Source: Roseibium album
Lineage (GTDB): Bacteria > Pseudomonadota > Alphaproteobacteria > Rhizobiales > Stappiaceae
Length of the DNA: 64,000 nucleotides
Assembly (NCBI RefSeq): GCF_001404515.1
Contig: NZ_CXWE01000010.1
Location: 1 to 64,000 of the forward strand
Direction: 5' to 3'
Part shown: positions 50,402 to 59,552 of the stretch, one piece after another
Position numbering within the stretch: the first letter of the stretch is position 1
Layout of the letters: every line of letters starts with the position of its first letter
The notes under the pieces: model-generated
Database searches by the model: none
Told to the model about the DNA's origin: nothing
What the model saw: only the letters and a program-made list of their open reading frames with translations
Program-made: the position numbers and the translations under genes

Positions 50402-52132
50402 ATGCCGCTCGAACCCACCCGCAGCGCTGCCCTGACCACGGTCACGATCCGTTCGAACGGTTCGGAAATACCTGGCACGTTCGCGTTGCTGTCGCTTGAA
50501 GTCTCGCAAGTCTGCGGCTGCATCCCGTATGCGCACCTCATCTTCCAGGATGGAGATCCGGCAAAACAGAGCTTTGATGTGGCAGCATCCGATGAATTCG
50601 CACCTGGCGCTGAAATCGAGATCGACCTTGGCTACAACCGCGAGGAAAATCTGGTTTTCAAAGGGCTTGCGACACGATTGCGCGTCGAGGCTCCGCTCAA
50701 TGGATCATCACGGTTGCATGTTGAAGTCAAACATGCCGCGTTCCGTATGCACCACGCACGGCATTCCAGGGTCTGGACCGATGTGACGGATGCAGACGCC
50801 CTGTCTGATCTGGCAGCCGGTTATGGCATCGGCTTTGACGGCAGCTCGGAAACAGCGCGACCACAGCTTGTGCAGCACCAGGCTAGCGATTGGGACTTTT
50901 CGGTGTTGCGCGGGGAACGGATCGGGCAACTGTTGCTCGGCGGACCTGACGGGCTTCGGTTGTTTGCTCCCGATTCCAACGCCGAGCCGTCGGTGACGCT
51001 CGAATATGGCCGCACGCTCTTCAGTCTCGATCTGGAATTGAACGCGGAAGCTCAGGCGGCCGAGATTTCAGTCGGCGCGTGGAGCCCGGCAGACGCTTCG
51101 ATCGAAACGGCGGAAAGTGCGGCAGGCGATGTCGCGGGGCCCGGCAATCTCGATGGGTCTGCTCTGGCGGAAGCCTCCGGCGTGAAGCCGAAACCAAGGC
51201 AGGCGGGTGCGCGCGACCAGGCAGAACTCGACGACTGGGCTCGCGCGGCGATGCAGCGCCGACGCTTGTCGGCGGTCACCGGGATGGTGGAGGTGCAGGG
51301 TTCTTCAAGTCTCAACGTCGGCGACACGGTCGACCTGAAGGGATTGGGTCCGCGCTTCGATGGACCGGCGTTTGTTTCCGGATTGCGTCATTCGATTTCG
51401 CGTGGCGATTGGCGCTGCTTCGTCCAGATTGGCCTCGATCCTGCCTTCCACGATGAACGGCACGACATCTGTGCACCACCTGCTGCTGGTCTGATCCCGT
51501 CGATATCGGGGTTGCAGATCGGCATTGTCGACGAAGTTCACGATGATCCTGCAGGCGAAGACCGTGTCGCTGTCCGGCTTGCGACGGAAACCGAGACATC
51601 CGAACCCATCTGGGCACGACCGATGAGTGTAGGCGGCGGTGCGGAACGGGGCCTGGTCATGCTGCCGGATCCCGGTAGCGAATGCCTGCTCGGATTTTTG
51701 GACAGCGACCCGCGCGATCCTGTGCTGATAGGCGGTCTGCACAGTTCTGCCGCCGCTTCACCGCTGCCAGGTGCGGACGGTAATGATCTCAAAGGCCTGG
51801 TGTCGCGTGCCGGCACCCGCATCGTCTTCGACGATAGCGGACCTTCGCTGGTGATCGAAACGGAGGGAGACCGGACGATCGCGCTCTCCGACGACGATGG
51901 CACGATCGTCATATCCGACAGGGCCGGCAACAAGATGGAATTCGACGACAGCGGCATCACGCTTTCCAGCAATTCCGACATCACTCTGGATGCCAGGGGC
52001 GATGTCCGGATCGATGGCATGAACGTCAACGCCGCCGCGAAAATTGGCATGGAGGTGAAGGGGAACACCTCGGCCAATCTGAAAAGTTCGGGGTCGACCG
52101 TCGTGCGCGGCGCGACAGTCGACATCAACTAG
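50402..52132 (+). CDS. Spike protein, VgrG/Pvc8-like
   Basis: A 576-residue spike. The N-terminal part matches the gpD/VgrG fold (DVAASDEFAPGAEIEIDLGYNREENLVFKGLATRL). A gp5-type OB domain around residues 375-460 contains GEDRVAVRLATETETSEPIWARPMSVGGGAERGLVMLPDPGSECLLGFLDSDPRDPVLIGGLHS. A C-terminal beta-helix (NKMEFDDSGITLSSNSDITLDARGDVRI) follows. It forms the puncturing device under the tube and receives the PAAR tip encoded next. Confidence 0.93.
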   Translation: MPLEPTRSAALTTVTIRSNGSEIPGTFALLSLEVSQVCGCIPYAHLIFQDGDPAKQSFDVAASDEFAPGAEIEIDLGYNREENLVFKGLATRLRVEAPLNGSSRLHVEVKHAAFRMHHARHSRVWTDVTDADALSDLAAGYGIGFDGSSETARPQLVQHQASDWDFSVLRGERIGQLLLGGPDGLRLFAPDSNAEPSVTLEYGRTLFSLDLELNAEAQAAEISVGAWSPADASIETAESAAGDVAGPGNLDGSALAEASGVKPKPRQAGARDQAELDDWARAAMQRRRLSAVTGMVEVQGSSSLNVGDTVDLKGLGPRFDGPAFVSGLRHSISRGDWRCFVQIGLDPAFHDERHDICAPPAAGLIPSISGLQIGIVDEVHDDPAGEDRVAVRLATETETSEPIWARPMSVGGGAERGLVMLPDPGSECLLGFLDSDPRDPVLIGGLHSSAAASPLPGADGNDLKGLVSRAGTRIVFDDSGPSLVIETEGDRTIALSDDDGTIVISDRAGNKMEFDDSGITLSSNSDITLDARGDVRIDGMNVNAAAKIGMEVKGNTSANLKSSGSTVVRGATVDIN

Positions 52133-52150
52133 GAACACGGGAGGATCGAC

Positions 52151-52450
52151 ATGCCACCGGCTGCCCGGATCAGCGACTTCCATACCTGCCCGATGCAGAC
52201 CCCGGCTGTCGTGCCGGTCCCGCATGTTGGCGGGCCGATCGGTGGTCCGGGCGTGCCGTTGGTTAGGATCGGCGGCTTGCCTGCAGCGGTTCAGGGAGAC
52301 ATCGCAACATGCGTTGGCCCGCCTGACACAATCATCAAGGGATCAATGACGGTCAGGATCGGAGGCCGTCCGGCCGCCCGTCAGGGAGATCCGACAGCAC
52401 ATGGCGGAATGATTGCCATGGGGCTTCCAACAGTCCGGATCGGAGGGTGA
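52151..52450 (+). CDS. PAAR-repeat tip protein
   Basis: A 99-residue PAAR protein: MPPAARISDFHTCPMQT, HVGGPI, GVPLVRIGGLPAAVQGDIATC, GGRPAARQGDPTAHGG, VRIGG. It sharpens the spike and binds a metal ion with its His and Cys residues. No effector domain is attached. Confidence 0.93.
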   Translation: MPPAARISDFHTCPMQTPAVVPVPHVGGPIGGPGVPLVRIGGLPAAVQGDIATCVGPPDTIIKGSMTVRIGGRPAARQGDPTAHGGMIAMGLPTVRIGG

Positions 52451-52453
52451 GAA

Positions 52454-52849
52454 ATGGCCGTCGAGGACCGCTTCATCGGTACGGGTTGGGGGTTTCCGCC
52501 GACATTCGAAAATGGTGCGGTTGAGATGACCCAGGGCATTCAGAACATTCGCGAAAGCCTCAGAATTATCCTGACAACGACACTTGGTGAACGGCTCATG
52601 AGGCCGGATTTCGGGTGCAGGATCAAGGAAGAGGTTTTCGGGCCGATGAATTCCACGCGCCTGACGATGATCGAAACGGTGATCCGGCGCGCTATCCTGC
52701 TGCATGAACCGCGTGTCGAGGCAAAACGCGTCGCCGTGGAGGCCCGGCAGCCGGAAGGCATTCTGGAGATTTCCCTGGAATACGAGATCCGGGGAGCGAA
52801 GTCGCGGTTCAGTCTGGTGCTGCCTTATGAGCTGGAGGCCGTATCATGA
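52454..52849 (+). CDS. Baseplate wedge protein, gp25/Pvc9-like
   Basis: A 131-residue gp25 family protein. The typical EPR motif is seen in ILLHEPRVEAKRVAVEA, after LTTTLGERLMRPDFGCRIKEEVFGPMN. It nucleates sheath assembly at the baseplate. It overlaps the following baseplate gene by four bases. Confidence 0.92.
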   Translation: MAVEDRFIGTGWGFPPTFENGAVEMTQGIQNIRESLRIILTTTLGERLMRPDFGCRIKEEVFGPMNSTRLTMIETVIRRAILLHEPRVEAKRVAVEARQPEGILEISLEYEIRGAKSRFSLVLPYELEAVS

Positions 52850-55800
52850 GCACCTGCGATCGCCGTGGCCCCTTGTCAAGAACCGGAACGGCGCAGCCGG
52901 ACCGCGACATCGCCGAACGGCGGGCAGATCATTTCCAGCTCGATGAACGGGATGTTGCGGATCTGATCCAGTTCGGAAGGCGATTTGCGCGGCAGATCAG
53001 GTTTTATCGGAAAGACGGTGCTGCGGCAGGTGATTGGGCAGCCTTCTTCGACAGCGACATCTCTGCTGTGCTGGCGTCTGTCGCGCGGTTGCCGGTTGAG
53101 CCCTTCCGGCGTGCGCTCAGCGACGCACAGGGCTTTCTTGAAAGCGATCCGGCGCGGCCGGAGGCGCAACTGCGTGCGCATTTTGCACTGGTATTTCATC
53201 TTGCGATCGCGCTTGTACAGGAGTTGACGCTTCGCTTGTCCCCACTTGAGGCCGAGCATCCCTTCCGCCGCAGCATCACGAGACTTCTGGTGCAAAGCGC
53301 GGCACCCCGTCTGGCTGAACTTGCCCGGTATCACCAGGGGGGGGTCGACGAGGGCGTTGTCCTTGCGAGTGCGCTCAGCAAGAGCAATCTCAACACCTCC
53401 GACAGCCCAGGGCCCGGACCACGTATCGCCGACGAGGTTCGCGACATCATCTTCAACGGCGAGGCCTTTGAAGTCACATCGCTGCCTGTTCATGTCGTGA
53501 GCGGCTTCGCACCCACCGGTTGGAGCGATTTCTATGACGCGCAATCTCCGGATCCCTCTCCCTATCAGGACGGTTCGGACGTATACGCGCAGATTTACGA
53601 TGCGTTGAACTACAATCTGCTCGTCTCCACCATGGAGCGTATTTTCCAGGCGCTGGCCCGTGCCAGGAAGGAAGCGGAAGCCCAGCTCAAGCAAAGCCTG
53701 CAAGACTTTGCCGGCCATACGCCGCACTACGGACTTTGGCTTGCGTTCCTGTCGATATATGACCGCGCAAGGCGGGAACTGAATGACATTACCGGCCGGC
53801 ACATGGACTTCTACTATCAGGACGTCCTGCGTCTTGCGCGCAAGGCTCCGGACGCGGATCACGTGCATCTGCTGGTCAAGCTGGCACGGGGAACCGAAGC
53901 GCATTTCCTGCCCGCCGGCACTGCCGTCAGGGCAGGGAAGGACGACCAGGGAACAGACGTCGTCTACGAACTTGACGAGGATTTTGTTGCCAATCGCGGC
54001 CAGGTCGCGGATTTGAAATCAGTAAACATCGAGACAAAGACATCCGGTGGCAAGCAATATGTAACCGCCCGCGGGTCTCCCGTCACCGCGTCAGCAGACG
54101 GGCTGGGGTCCGAACTCCCGGAAACATCGCCACACTTTACCCCCTTCGGTCCGGCGAACGCCCCGTTTGCCCGCATCGGGTTCGCCGTCGCCGATCGCCA
54201 GCTTTTCATGCGCGAAGGAAGTCGGATCGCTACCATCAGCTTCAAGACATCGGTGTCCGCTCCGGTTTCGTCGCTGAAAGGGTTCAAGACACGGCTGACA
54301 AGCGAAGACGGTTGGCTGGAACTATCTGCTCCGTCCGAACTCAAGGTCAAGATTTCAAAGGAATTGCTGGTCTTCACGCTGACACTTGGCGGCGATCATC
54401 CCCCGATTGTCCCACACGATCCTGACGTGCATGAAGGTCTCTACCCGGCCGGACTTCCGGTGGCCGAGATCCTGCTTGACTGGGACGGAAACGAAACTGC
54501 GGCCTCCGGAACGATGGCGCTCTTGAGAGATGCCGATCGCAAGAGCGTGAAGATCCAGACCGAAGCCTCCGGACTACGGCAGATGAGCATCCGGACGGAT
54601 GACGGTACCGCAGACCCGTCTGCAGTTTTCACGCCGTTTGGCGTGCAGCCCCGCAAGGACGCGCACTGGATAATTGGCTCAAGCGAAGTGTTCTGCCGTT
54701 CCCTGGATACGCTGACGGTCAAGGTGAAATGGGCGGAGACCTATGTGAAGGGGCAGTTCTTCGACAATCTGGACGCCGGCTCATATCAGGTCGGCTTTGA
54801 CTATCTTTCCGGCGGCATGTGGCGGAGCGGCGATACGAAGACGGCGTCCCTGGATCTGGGCGGCACGGGCATGCGGACTATCGCGGCAATAGAGCCGGGT
54901 ACGGCTGCCGCGGACGCAGAACTGTTGCCTGAAGATCAGCAATTCGACGCGAAACAGCGCTCGGGTTTCATGCGATTGACGCTGAACCGCGATTTCGGAC
55001 ATGACCGCTATCTTGATGCCAAGACGCTCGCGCTGATCAATCTTGCCGGTGGCGGTGGAACCCAGCCGGTCATCATGAGCGCTGGCAATGTTAAGTCTCC
55101 CGAGGTTCAGATCCATCCAAGTGTTGCACCGGGTTTCGAAGCCCTCACGCTGTCATCTGGATTGCCGGATCCGCCATACACTCCGGAAATTGCGGAAATC
55201 GCCCTGGATTACAAGGCAAAACAGGTCACCGCTCAAGAAGTTTGGCGGCTGCATCCGTTCGGCATTGAACCGGCCAACGGGCAGGGTCGAATCCTGCCGG
55301 ACCTGCCCTTCGAAGGAGCCCTGTTTATCGGTGTCATGGCTCTCGATCCGCCCGAAACTCTGTCTTTGTTGATGCAGGTTGCCGACGGCACGGGCGATCC
55401 GTTGCTTGAATTGCCTGAACTCGACTACGCCTGGCTGAGCGATGGTGGCTGGAAGGCATTCAAGGCTCAGGACGTCATAGACCGGACCGGAAATCTGGCA
55501 GGGTCCGGACTCTTGTCGTTTGCCGTGCCGCAGGAAGCATCGACGTCGGCACCCCACATGCCGTCCGAACTGCACTGGTTCAGAATATCGGCACCTGCAA
55601 ACGATGAGGCGGTCAATCACCTTCATCTGGTTGCTGCCCAGGCACTTCAGGCAACCTTTGTCGATCAGCGCAACGATCCTGCATTTCTTGAGAACCGGCT
55701 GCCGCCCGGAACAATCGGCAAGCTCTTGCGTCCGGATCCGGCGGTCAAGGGATTCGAGCAGCCCTTTGCCGGTTTTGGAGGTCGTGGACAGGAAACGTCG

Positions 55801-56475
55801 GAAGAATTCCGTCGCAGGGTATCAGAGAGACTTCGGCACAAGGATAGGGCCGTTACCATGTGGGACCATGAACATCTTGCCCTCGAAGCGCTTCCGCATG
55901 TCTATCGGGCAAAGTGTCTCAATCATACGGAACTGAAGCGTCAGTCCGGCAAGGTTGTTGGCGACAACGAGATTGCACCCGGCGCCGTTACCTTTGTCGC
56001 TGTTCCCTACACGTTTGGTGCCGATCTCAGGGATCCTTTGCGACCCTATTCAGATCGGGCGACGTTGCGCGACTTGCAGGCACATCTCTCGCACCGCTGT
56101 TCTCCGTTCGTGAGACTGGAAACCGCCAATCCGAAATTTGAGGAAATCCACGTGACCATGAATGTCGCGTTCCGGGCGGGCATCGCGGACACCGACTTTT
56201 ATCGCAAGGAGATCGAAAACGCATTGATCGGTCACCTTACGCCCTGGAAGGAGAAAGGATCGCGCGGCGTCGAATTCGGCGGCAAGGTCTACAAGTCGAC
56301 TGTGATCGACTTCGTCGAGGAATTGCCGTTCGTCGATTACCTTGAAGACGTGAAACTTTTTCACAGGCCGGACCTGGAGGGACCGATCCTTCAGGTCGAT
56401 CTTGAAATCATCCAGTCCTCGACGGCGCGTTCGGTTCTTGTCTCGGCGCGGACACATAAGATCGGACTGGTGTGA
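52846..56475 (+). CDS. Baseplate protein J-like (Pvc11-like)
   Basis: A 1209-residue protein, the largest in the cluster. The C-terminal 250 residues carry gpJ-like features (FGGRGQETSEEFRRRVSERLRHKDRAVTMWDHEHLALEALPHVYRAKCLNHTEL, FRAGIADTDFYRKEIENALIGHLTPW). The N-terminal two thirds is family-specific (DERDVADLIQFGRRFARQIRFY at the start). It forms the baseplate wedge with the next protein and surrounds the spike. Confidence 0.9.
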   Translation: MSTCDRRGPLSRTGTAQPDRDIAERRADHFQLDERDVADLIQFGRRFARQIRFYRKDGAAAGDWAAFFDSDISAVLASVARLPVEPFRRALSDAQGFLESDPARPEAQLRAHFALVFHLAIALVQELTLRLSPLEAEHPFRRSITRLLVQSAAPRLAELARYHQGGVDEGVVLASALSKSNLNTSDSPGPGPRIADEVRDIIFNGEAFEVTSLPVHVVSGFAPTGWSDFYDAQSPDPSPYQDGSDVYAQIYDALNYNLLVSTMERIFQALARARKEAEAQLKQSLQDFAGHTPHYGLWLAFLSIYDRARRELNDITGRHMDFYYQDVLRLARKAPDADHVHLLVKLARGTEAHFLPAGTAVRAGKDDQGTDVVYELDEDFVANRGQVADLKSVNIETKTSGGKQYVTARGSPVTASADGLGSELPETSPHFTPFGPANAPFARIGFAVADRQLFMREGSRIATISFKTSVSAPVSSLKGFKTRLTSEDGWLELSAPSELKVKISKELLVFTLTLGGDHPPIVPHDPDVHEGLYPAGLPVAEILLDWDGNETAASGTMALLRDADRKSVKIQTEASGLRQMSIRTDDGTADPSAVFTPFGVQPRKDAHWIIGSSEVFCRSLDTLTVKVKWAETYVKGQFFDNLDAGSYQVGFDYLSGGMWRSGDTKTASLDLGGTGMRTIAAIEPGTAAADAELLPEDQQFDAKQRSGFMRLTLNRDFGHDRYLDAKTLALINLAGGGGTQPVIMSAGNVKSPEVQIHPSVAPGFEALTLSSGLPDPPYTPEIAEIALDYKAKQVTAQEVWRLHPFGIEPANGQGRILPDLPFEGALFIGVMALDPPETLSLLMQVADGTGDPLLELPELDYAWLSDGGWKAFKAQDVIDRTGNLAGSGLLSFAVPQEASTSAPHMPSELHWFRISAPANDEAVNHLHLVAAQALQATFVDQRNDPAFLENRLPPGTIGKLLRPDPAVKGFEQPFAGFGGRGQETSEEFRRRVSERLRHKDRAVTMWDHEHLALEALPHVYRAKCLNHTELKRQSGKVVGDNEIAPGAVTFVAVPYTFGADLRDPLRPYSDRATLRDLQAHLSHRCSPFVRLETANPKFEEIHVTMNVAFRAGIADTDFYRKEIENALIGHLTPWKEKGSRGVEFGGKVYKSTVIDFVEELPFVDYLEDVKLFHRPDLEGPILQVDLEIIQSSTARSVLVSARTHKIGLV

Positions 56476-59400
56476 TGGCAGACGATCTCTTCATTTTGCA
56501 GGGAAACAAGCCGGCCGGCGCACAGGACTACGAGGCTCTGCGCCGGTTGGGCGTCGAACGCATTACCGCCTTGTGCGGCGAAATCTGGAGCAATCACAAC
56601 TCATCCGACCCCGGCATCGCGATGCTCGAAGCGATGGCATATGCGATAACCGATCTTGGATATCGCACGGCTTTTCCGGTTGAAGACCTGCTGACACGTC
56701 CGGACGGCCTGATCGGGCCTGCTTCGGAAACGGGACTTTTCCCTGCGCACGAAATCCTGACCACGTCACCCGTTACCGTCAACGATCATCGTCGTCTTCT
56801 GATCCGGATCGAAGGTATCCGCAATGTCTGGCTAGACCCGATGACCGATCCGGAAGAGCCCGACAATTTTCGCCTTTCCGAAACGCCTGTTTTTGCCGAC
56901 TGCCTGGCAGATGCCTTGTCGCACGATCCGCTCAACGTGGAGGGTCACGACAATCACCCCGTCAATGTAAGTGGTCTCTACCGGGTTCTGGTGGAACTTC
57001 CGGTTGATGATGCGCTTGGCTCTCTGAACGAGGCGGCCCTGGAAGTAACCCTGAGAGCGGGACCGCTCAAGGGCGTGGTCCTCACGCTAAATCTGCCTGG
57101 TGATACAAATTTGCCCTTCGAACAAGAAGGTCTTCCCGACCCGTTCGATCCTGATGCAGTGAATGTCAGTAATGTCACGGAAGTCGGCAACGGCATCGAG
57201 TTCAGTGCGAACATCGAAGTTGAGCAGGGTGGAAACCCGATTGCCTCGCTTGCCGGGCTGGAAATCACGGTTCTCGAGGACCGGCCCAGGCCCGCTGGTG
57301 ATCCCGTGGTCGTCACCGCTGCCGATCTGCAGGATGCATTGGAAGAAACAGGTCCCGCCGGTCCGGCAGGCCTCTTTTTGCGCAAACGTGAAGCACGCCG
57401 CCGCGCCCTGACCGCCGTCAGGCGGGTGCTCCATGCCCACCGTCCCTTGTGTGAAGACTATCTGTCCATCGACAGTGTCGCGCCCTATCGCGTGGGACTG
57501 TGCGCTGATGTCGATGTGACACCCGCCGCCGATCTTGAAGAAGTCGAGGCGCGAATTCTGCACGCTGTCGAACTCTACCTGAACCCGCCGCCGGTTTTCC
57601 GGACACTGGATGCACTTTTGGCCGAGGGTGTTCCCGCAGACGAGATTTTCAACGGACCTTATGTCAACTTTGATTTTGAAGTTGAAGACCGCCCCGTCTT
57701 CACCAAGCCTGGGTTCATATCCGATGACGATCTGGCCGCTTGCGAGTTGCGCCGAAAAGTTCACGTCTCAGATCTGATCAACATTATCATCGACCTGGAC
57801 GGCATCGTTGCCGTCAGGGACCTTACGCTGAGGGCTTACGATCTGCAGGGTGTGCCGCTTGGCGACACGGAGCATTGGACACTGGAGGTTCCGCCGGGAC
57901 ATCAGCCGGTCCTGTTTTTCTCCGGTACCAAACTGACCCTTTACAAAAACGAGTTGCCTTACCGTGCACAGCCCACCGAGCTTGAACGCACGCTCGAGCA
58001 CCTTCGCGCGTTGTCAAAGGCAGAACTTTACGTGCCACCCGATCAGGTCCTTCCGCCGGTCAGAGGCCGCTGGCGGAACCTCGACCAGATCCCGACCCTG
58101 CAAAACGAGTTGCCGAGGAATTTCGGCACGGATCGCTTCGGACTTCCGCCCGATGCAACGAAAGAGCGGGTCGCACAGTCGAGGCAGTTGAAGGGTTACC
58201 TCACGTTTTTCGATCAGGTTCTTGCCGACTACCTTGGTCAGCTCGCGGCCGCGCGCCGCATCCTGTCGCCCGACAAGTCCCTCGAACGGACCTGGTTTCC
58301 ACCGCACCTTGGCCATTTTCCGGGACTTCGCGAGGACTTCCCGAGCGAGTTTTTCGTCAATCCGGGGCAGATGACAACGAGTGACATGTTCAGGGTCCGG
58401 CTGAACGAGACGGAAGAGGCGTTTCTGGACCGCAGGGCCCGGGCATTGAACCATCTGATCGCCCGATTTGCCGAGCGTTTCGCCGACTATGCGCTGATTT
58501 CATTCCAGTTGTCTGGCGACCGGCTGATGACCGCTCGGGAATTGCTCGACGAAAGATGTGATTTTCTGGCTGAATATCCGCTTGTCAGCCGCGAGCGCGG
58601 CGAGGGTTTCAACCAGTTGCCTGAAGCCCCGGCGGAGATTTGGAACAGCGGCAACATATCCGGTCTGGAACGCCGCGCAGGACGCCTTCTGGGCATCTCC
58701 GACCTGGATCGGCGCGACCTTCATTGCGGCCAGGTATTCGATGTCTTCTTTGCAACTCGGGAGGACGGCGGGAGTTTTCGAGTTGCAATCGTGACGGACG
58801 ATGATGAAACGCTGTTTTCCTCCGAGGAGACCTTCGCCACCGCCGGCGCTGCACTGAATGCGGCGCGGCCGCTTGAATTCCTGATGGCGGATGAAGACAC
58901 ATATGTGATCGACGACAGTGCGGGCGAGGGCGCCGTGGTATTGCGTCTCGAGGGTGGCGGGACAGTGCTGACGCGGCAAGGGACGTTCACCGAACCTCAT
59001 GAGGCTTCGGACGCCGCCCGGCGTTTGCTGTTTCACTACAATGCGCTTTTGCAGCAGGACTTTTGCGAAAGCGAAGGCATGCATCTGATCGAGCATATTC
59101 TGTTGCGGCCGCGTGCGCCGGGCGATGCCCTGATGTCCGTCTGTCTCAGCGAGGATTGCCAATTCTGCGGTGAGGAAGACCCTTATTCCTTCAGGGTTTC
59201 CATTGTCCTGCCCTATTGGCCGGAACGGTTCAGAAACCTGCATTTCCGGCGCTTCGCCGAACGGGTCATTCGCGAGGAATGCCCTGCTCATATTCACCCG
59301 CGTATCTGCTGGGTGGACAACGCCGATATGGCAGCGCTCGACGCGGCGCATCGGGCCTGGCGCGAGGCATTGGCCACGTGGCCGCGTGACGATGCGCTGC

Positions 59401-59540
59401 TTGCCGGCGCCGCTGCGGAACTGATCGAGATTCTCGACAATCTGCGCACCATCTATCCGCCCGCCACGCTGCATGACTGTGACGATGGCGGCGATGACAA
59501 CATCGTCCGGCTCGATGAAACCAATCTCGGATTTTTCTGA
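56475..59540 (+). CDS. eCIS baseplate protein, Pvc12-like
   Basis: A 1021-residue protein started at the ATG at 56475 (a GTG one codon earlier is possible); it overlaps the previous stop as TGATG. Residues 46-65 show SDPGIAMLEAMAYAITDLGY, the DPG-L-E pattern of gp6-like baseplate proteins. The C-terminus is highly characteristic of eCIS loci: EGMHLIEHILLRPR, a Cys cluster (CLSEDCQFCGEED), and PYSFRVSIVLPYWPERFRNLHFRRF then ECPAHIHPRICWV. The Cys and His residues may bind metal; that is an inference. Confidence 0.85.
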   Translation: MADDLFILQGNKPAGAQDYEALRRLGVERITALCGEIWSNHNSSDPGIAMLEAMAYAITDLGYRTAFPVEDLLTRPDGLIGPASETGLFPAHEILTTSPVTVNDHRRLLIRIEGIRNVWLDPMTDPEEPDNFRLSETPVFADCLADALSHDPLNVEGHDNHPVNVSGLYRVLVELPVDDALGSLNEAALEVTLRAGPLKGVVLTLNLPGDTNLPFEQEGLPDPFDPDAVNVSNVTEVGNGIEFSANIEVEQGGNPIASLAGLEITVLEDRPRPAGDPVVVTAADLQDALEETGPAGPAGLFLRKREARRRALTAVRRVLHAHRPLCEDYLSIDSVAPYRVGLCADVDVTPAADLEEVEARILHAVELYLNPPPVFRTLDALLAEGVPADEIFNGPYVNFDFEVEDRPVFTKPGFISDDDLAACELRRKVHVSDLINIIIDLDGIVAVRDLTLRAYDLQGVPLGDTEHWTLEVPPGHQPVLFFSGTKLTLYKNELPYRAQPTELERTLEHLRALSKAELYVPPDQVLPPVRGRWRNLDQIPTLQNELPRNFGTDRFGLPPDATKERVAQSRQLKGYLTFFDQVLADYLGQLAAARRILSPDKSLERTWFPPHLGHFPGLREDFPSEFFVNPGQMTTSDMFRVRLNETEEAFLDRRARALNHLIARFAERFADYALISFQLSGDRLMTARELLDERCDFLAEYPLVSRERGEGFNQLPEAPAEIWNSGNISGLERRAGRLLGISDLDRRDLHCGQVFDVFFATREDGGSFRVAIVTDDDETLFSSEETFATAGAALNAARPLEFLMADEDTYVIDDSAGEGAVVLRLEGGGTVLTRQGTFTEPHEASDAARRLLFHYNALLQQDFCESEGMHLIEHILLRPRAPGDALMSVCLSEDCQFCGEEDPYSFRVSIVLPYWPERFRNLHFRRFAERVIREECPAHIHPRICWVDNADMAALDAAHRAWREALATWPRDDALLAGAAAELIEILDNLRTIYPPATLHDCDDGGDDNIVRLDETNLGFF

Positions 59541-59552
59541 GGGAGAGACACT

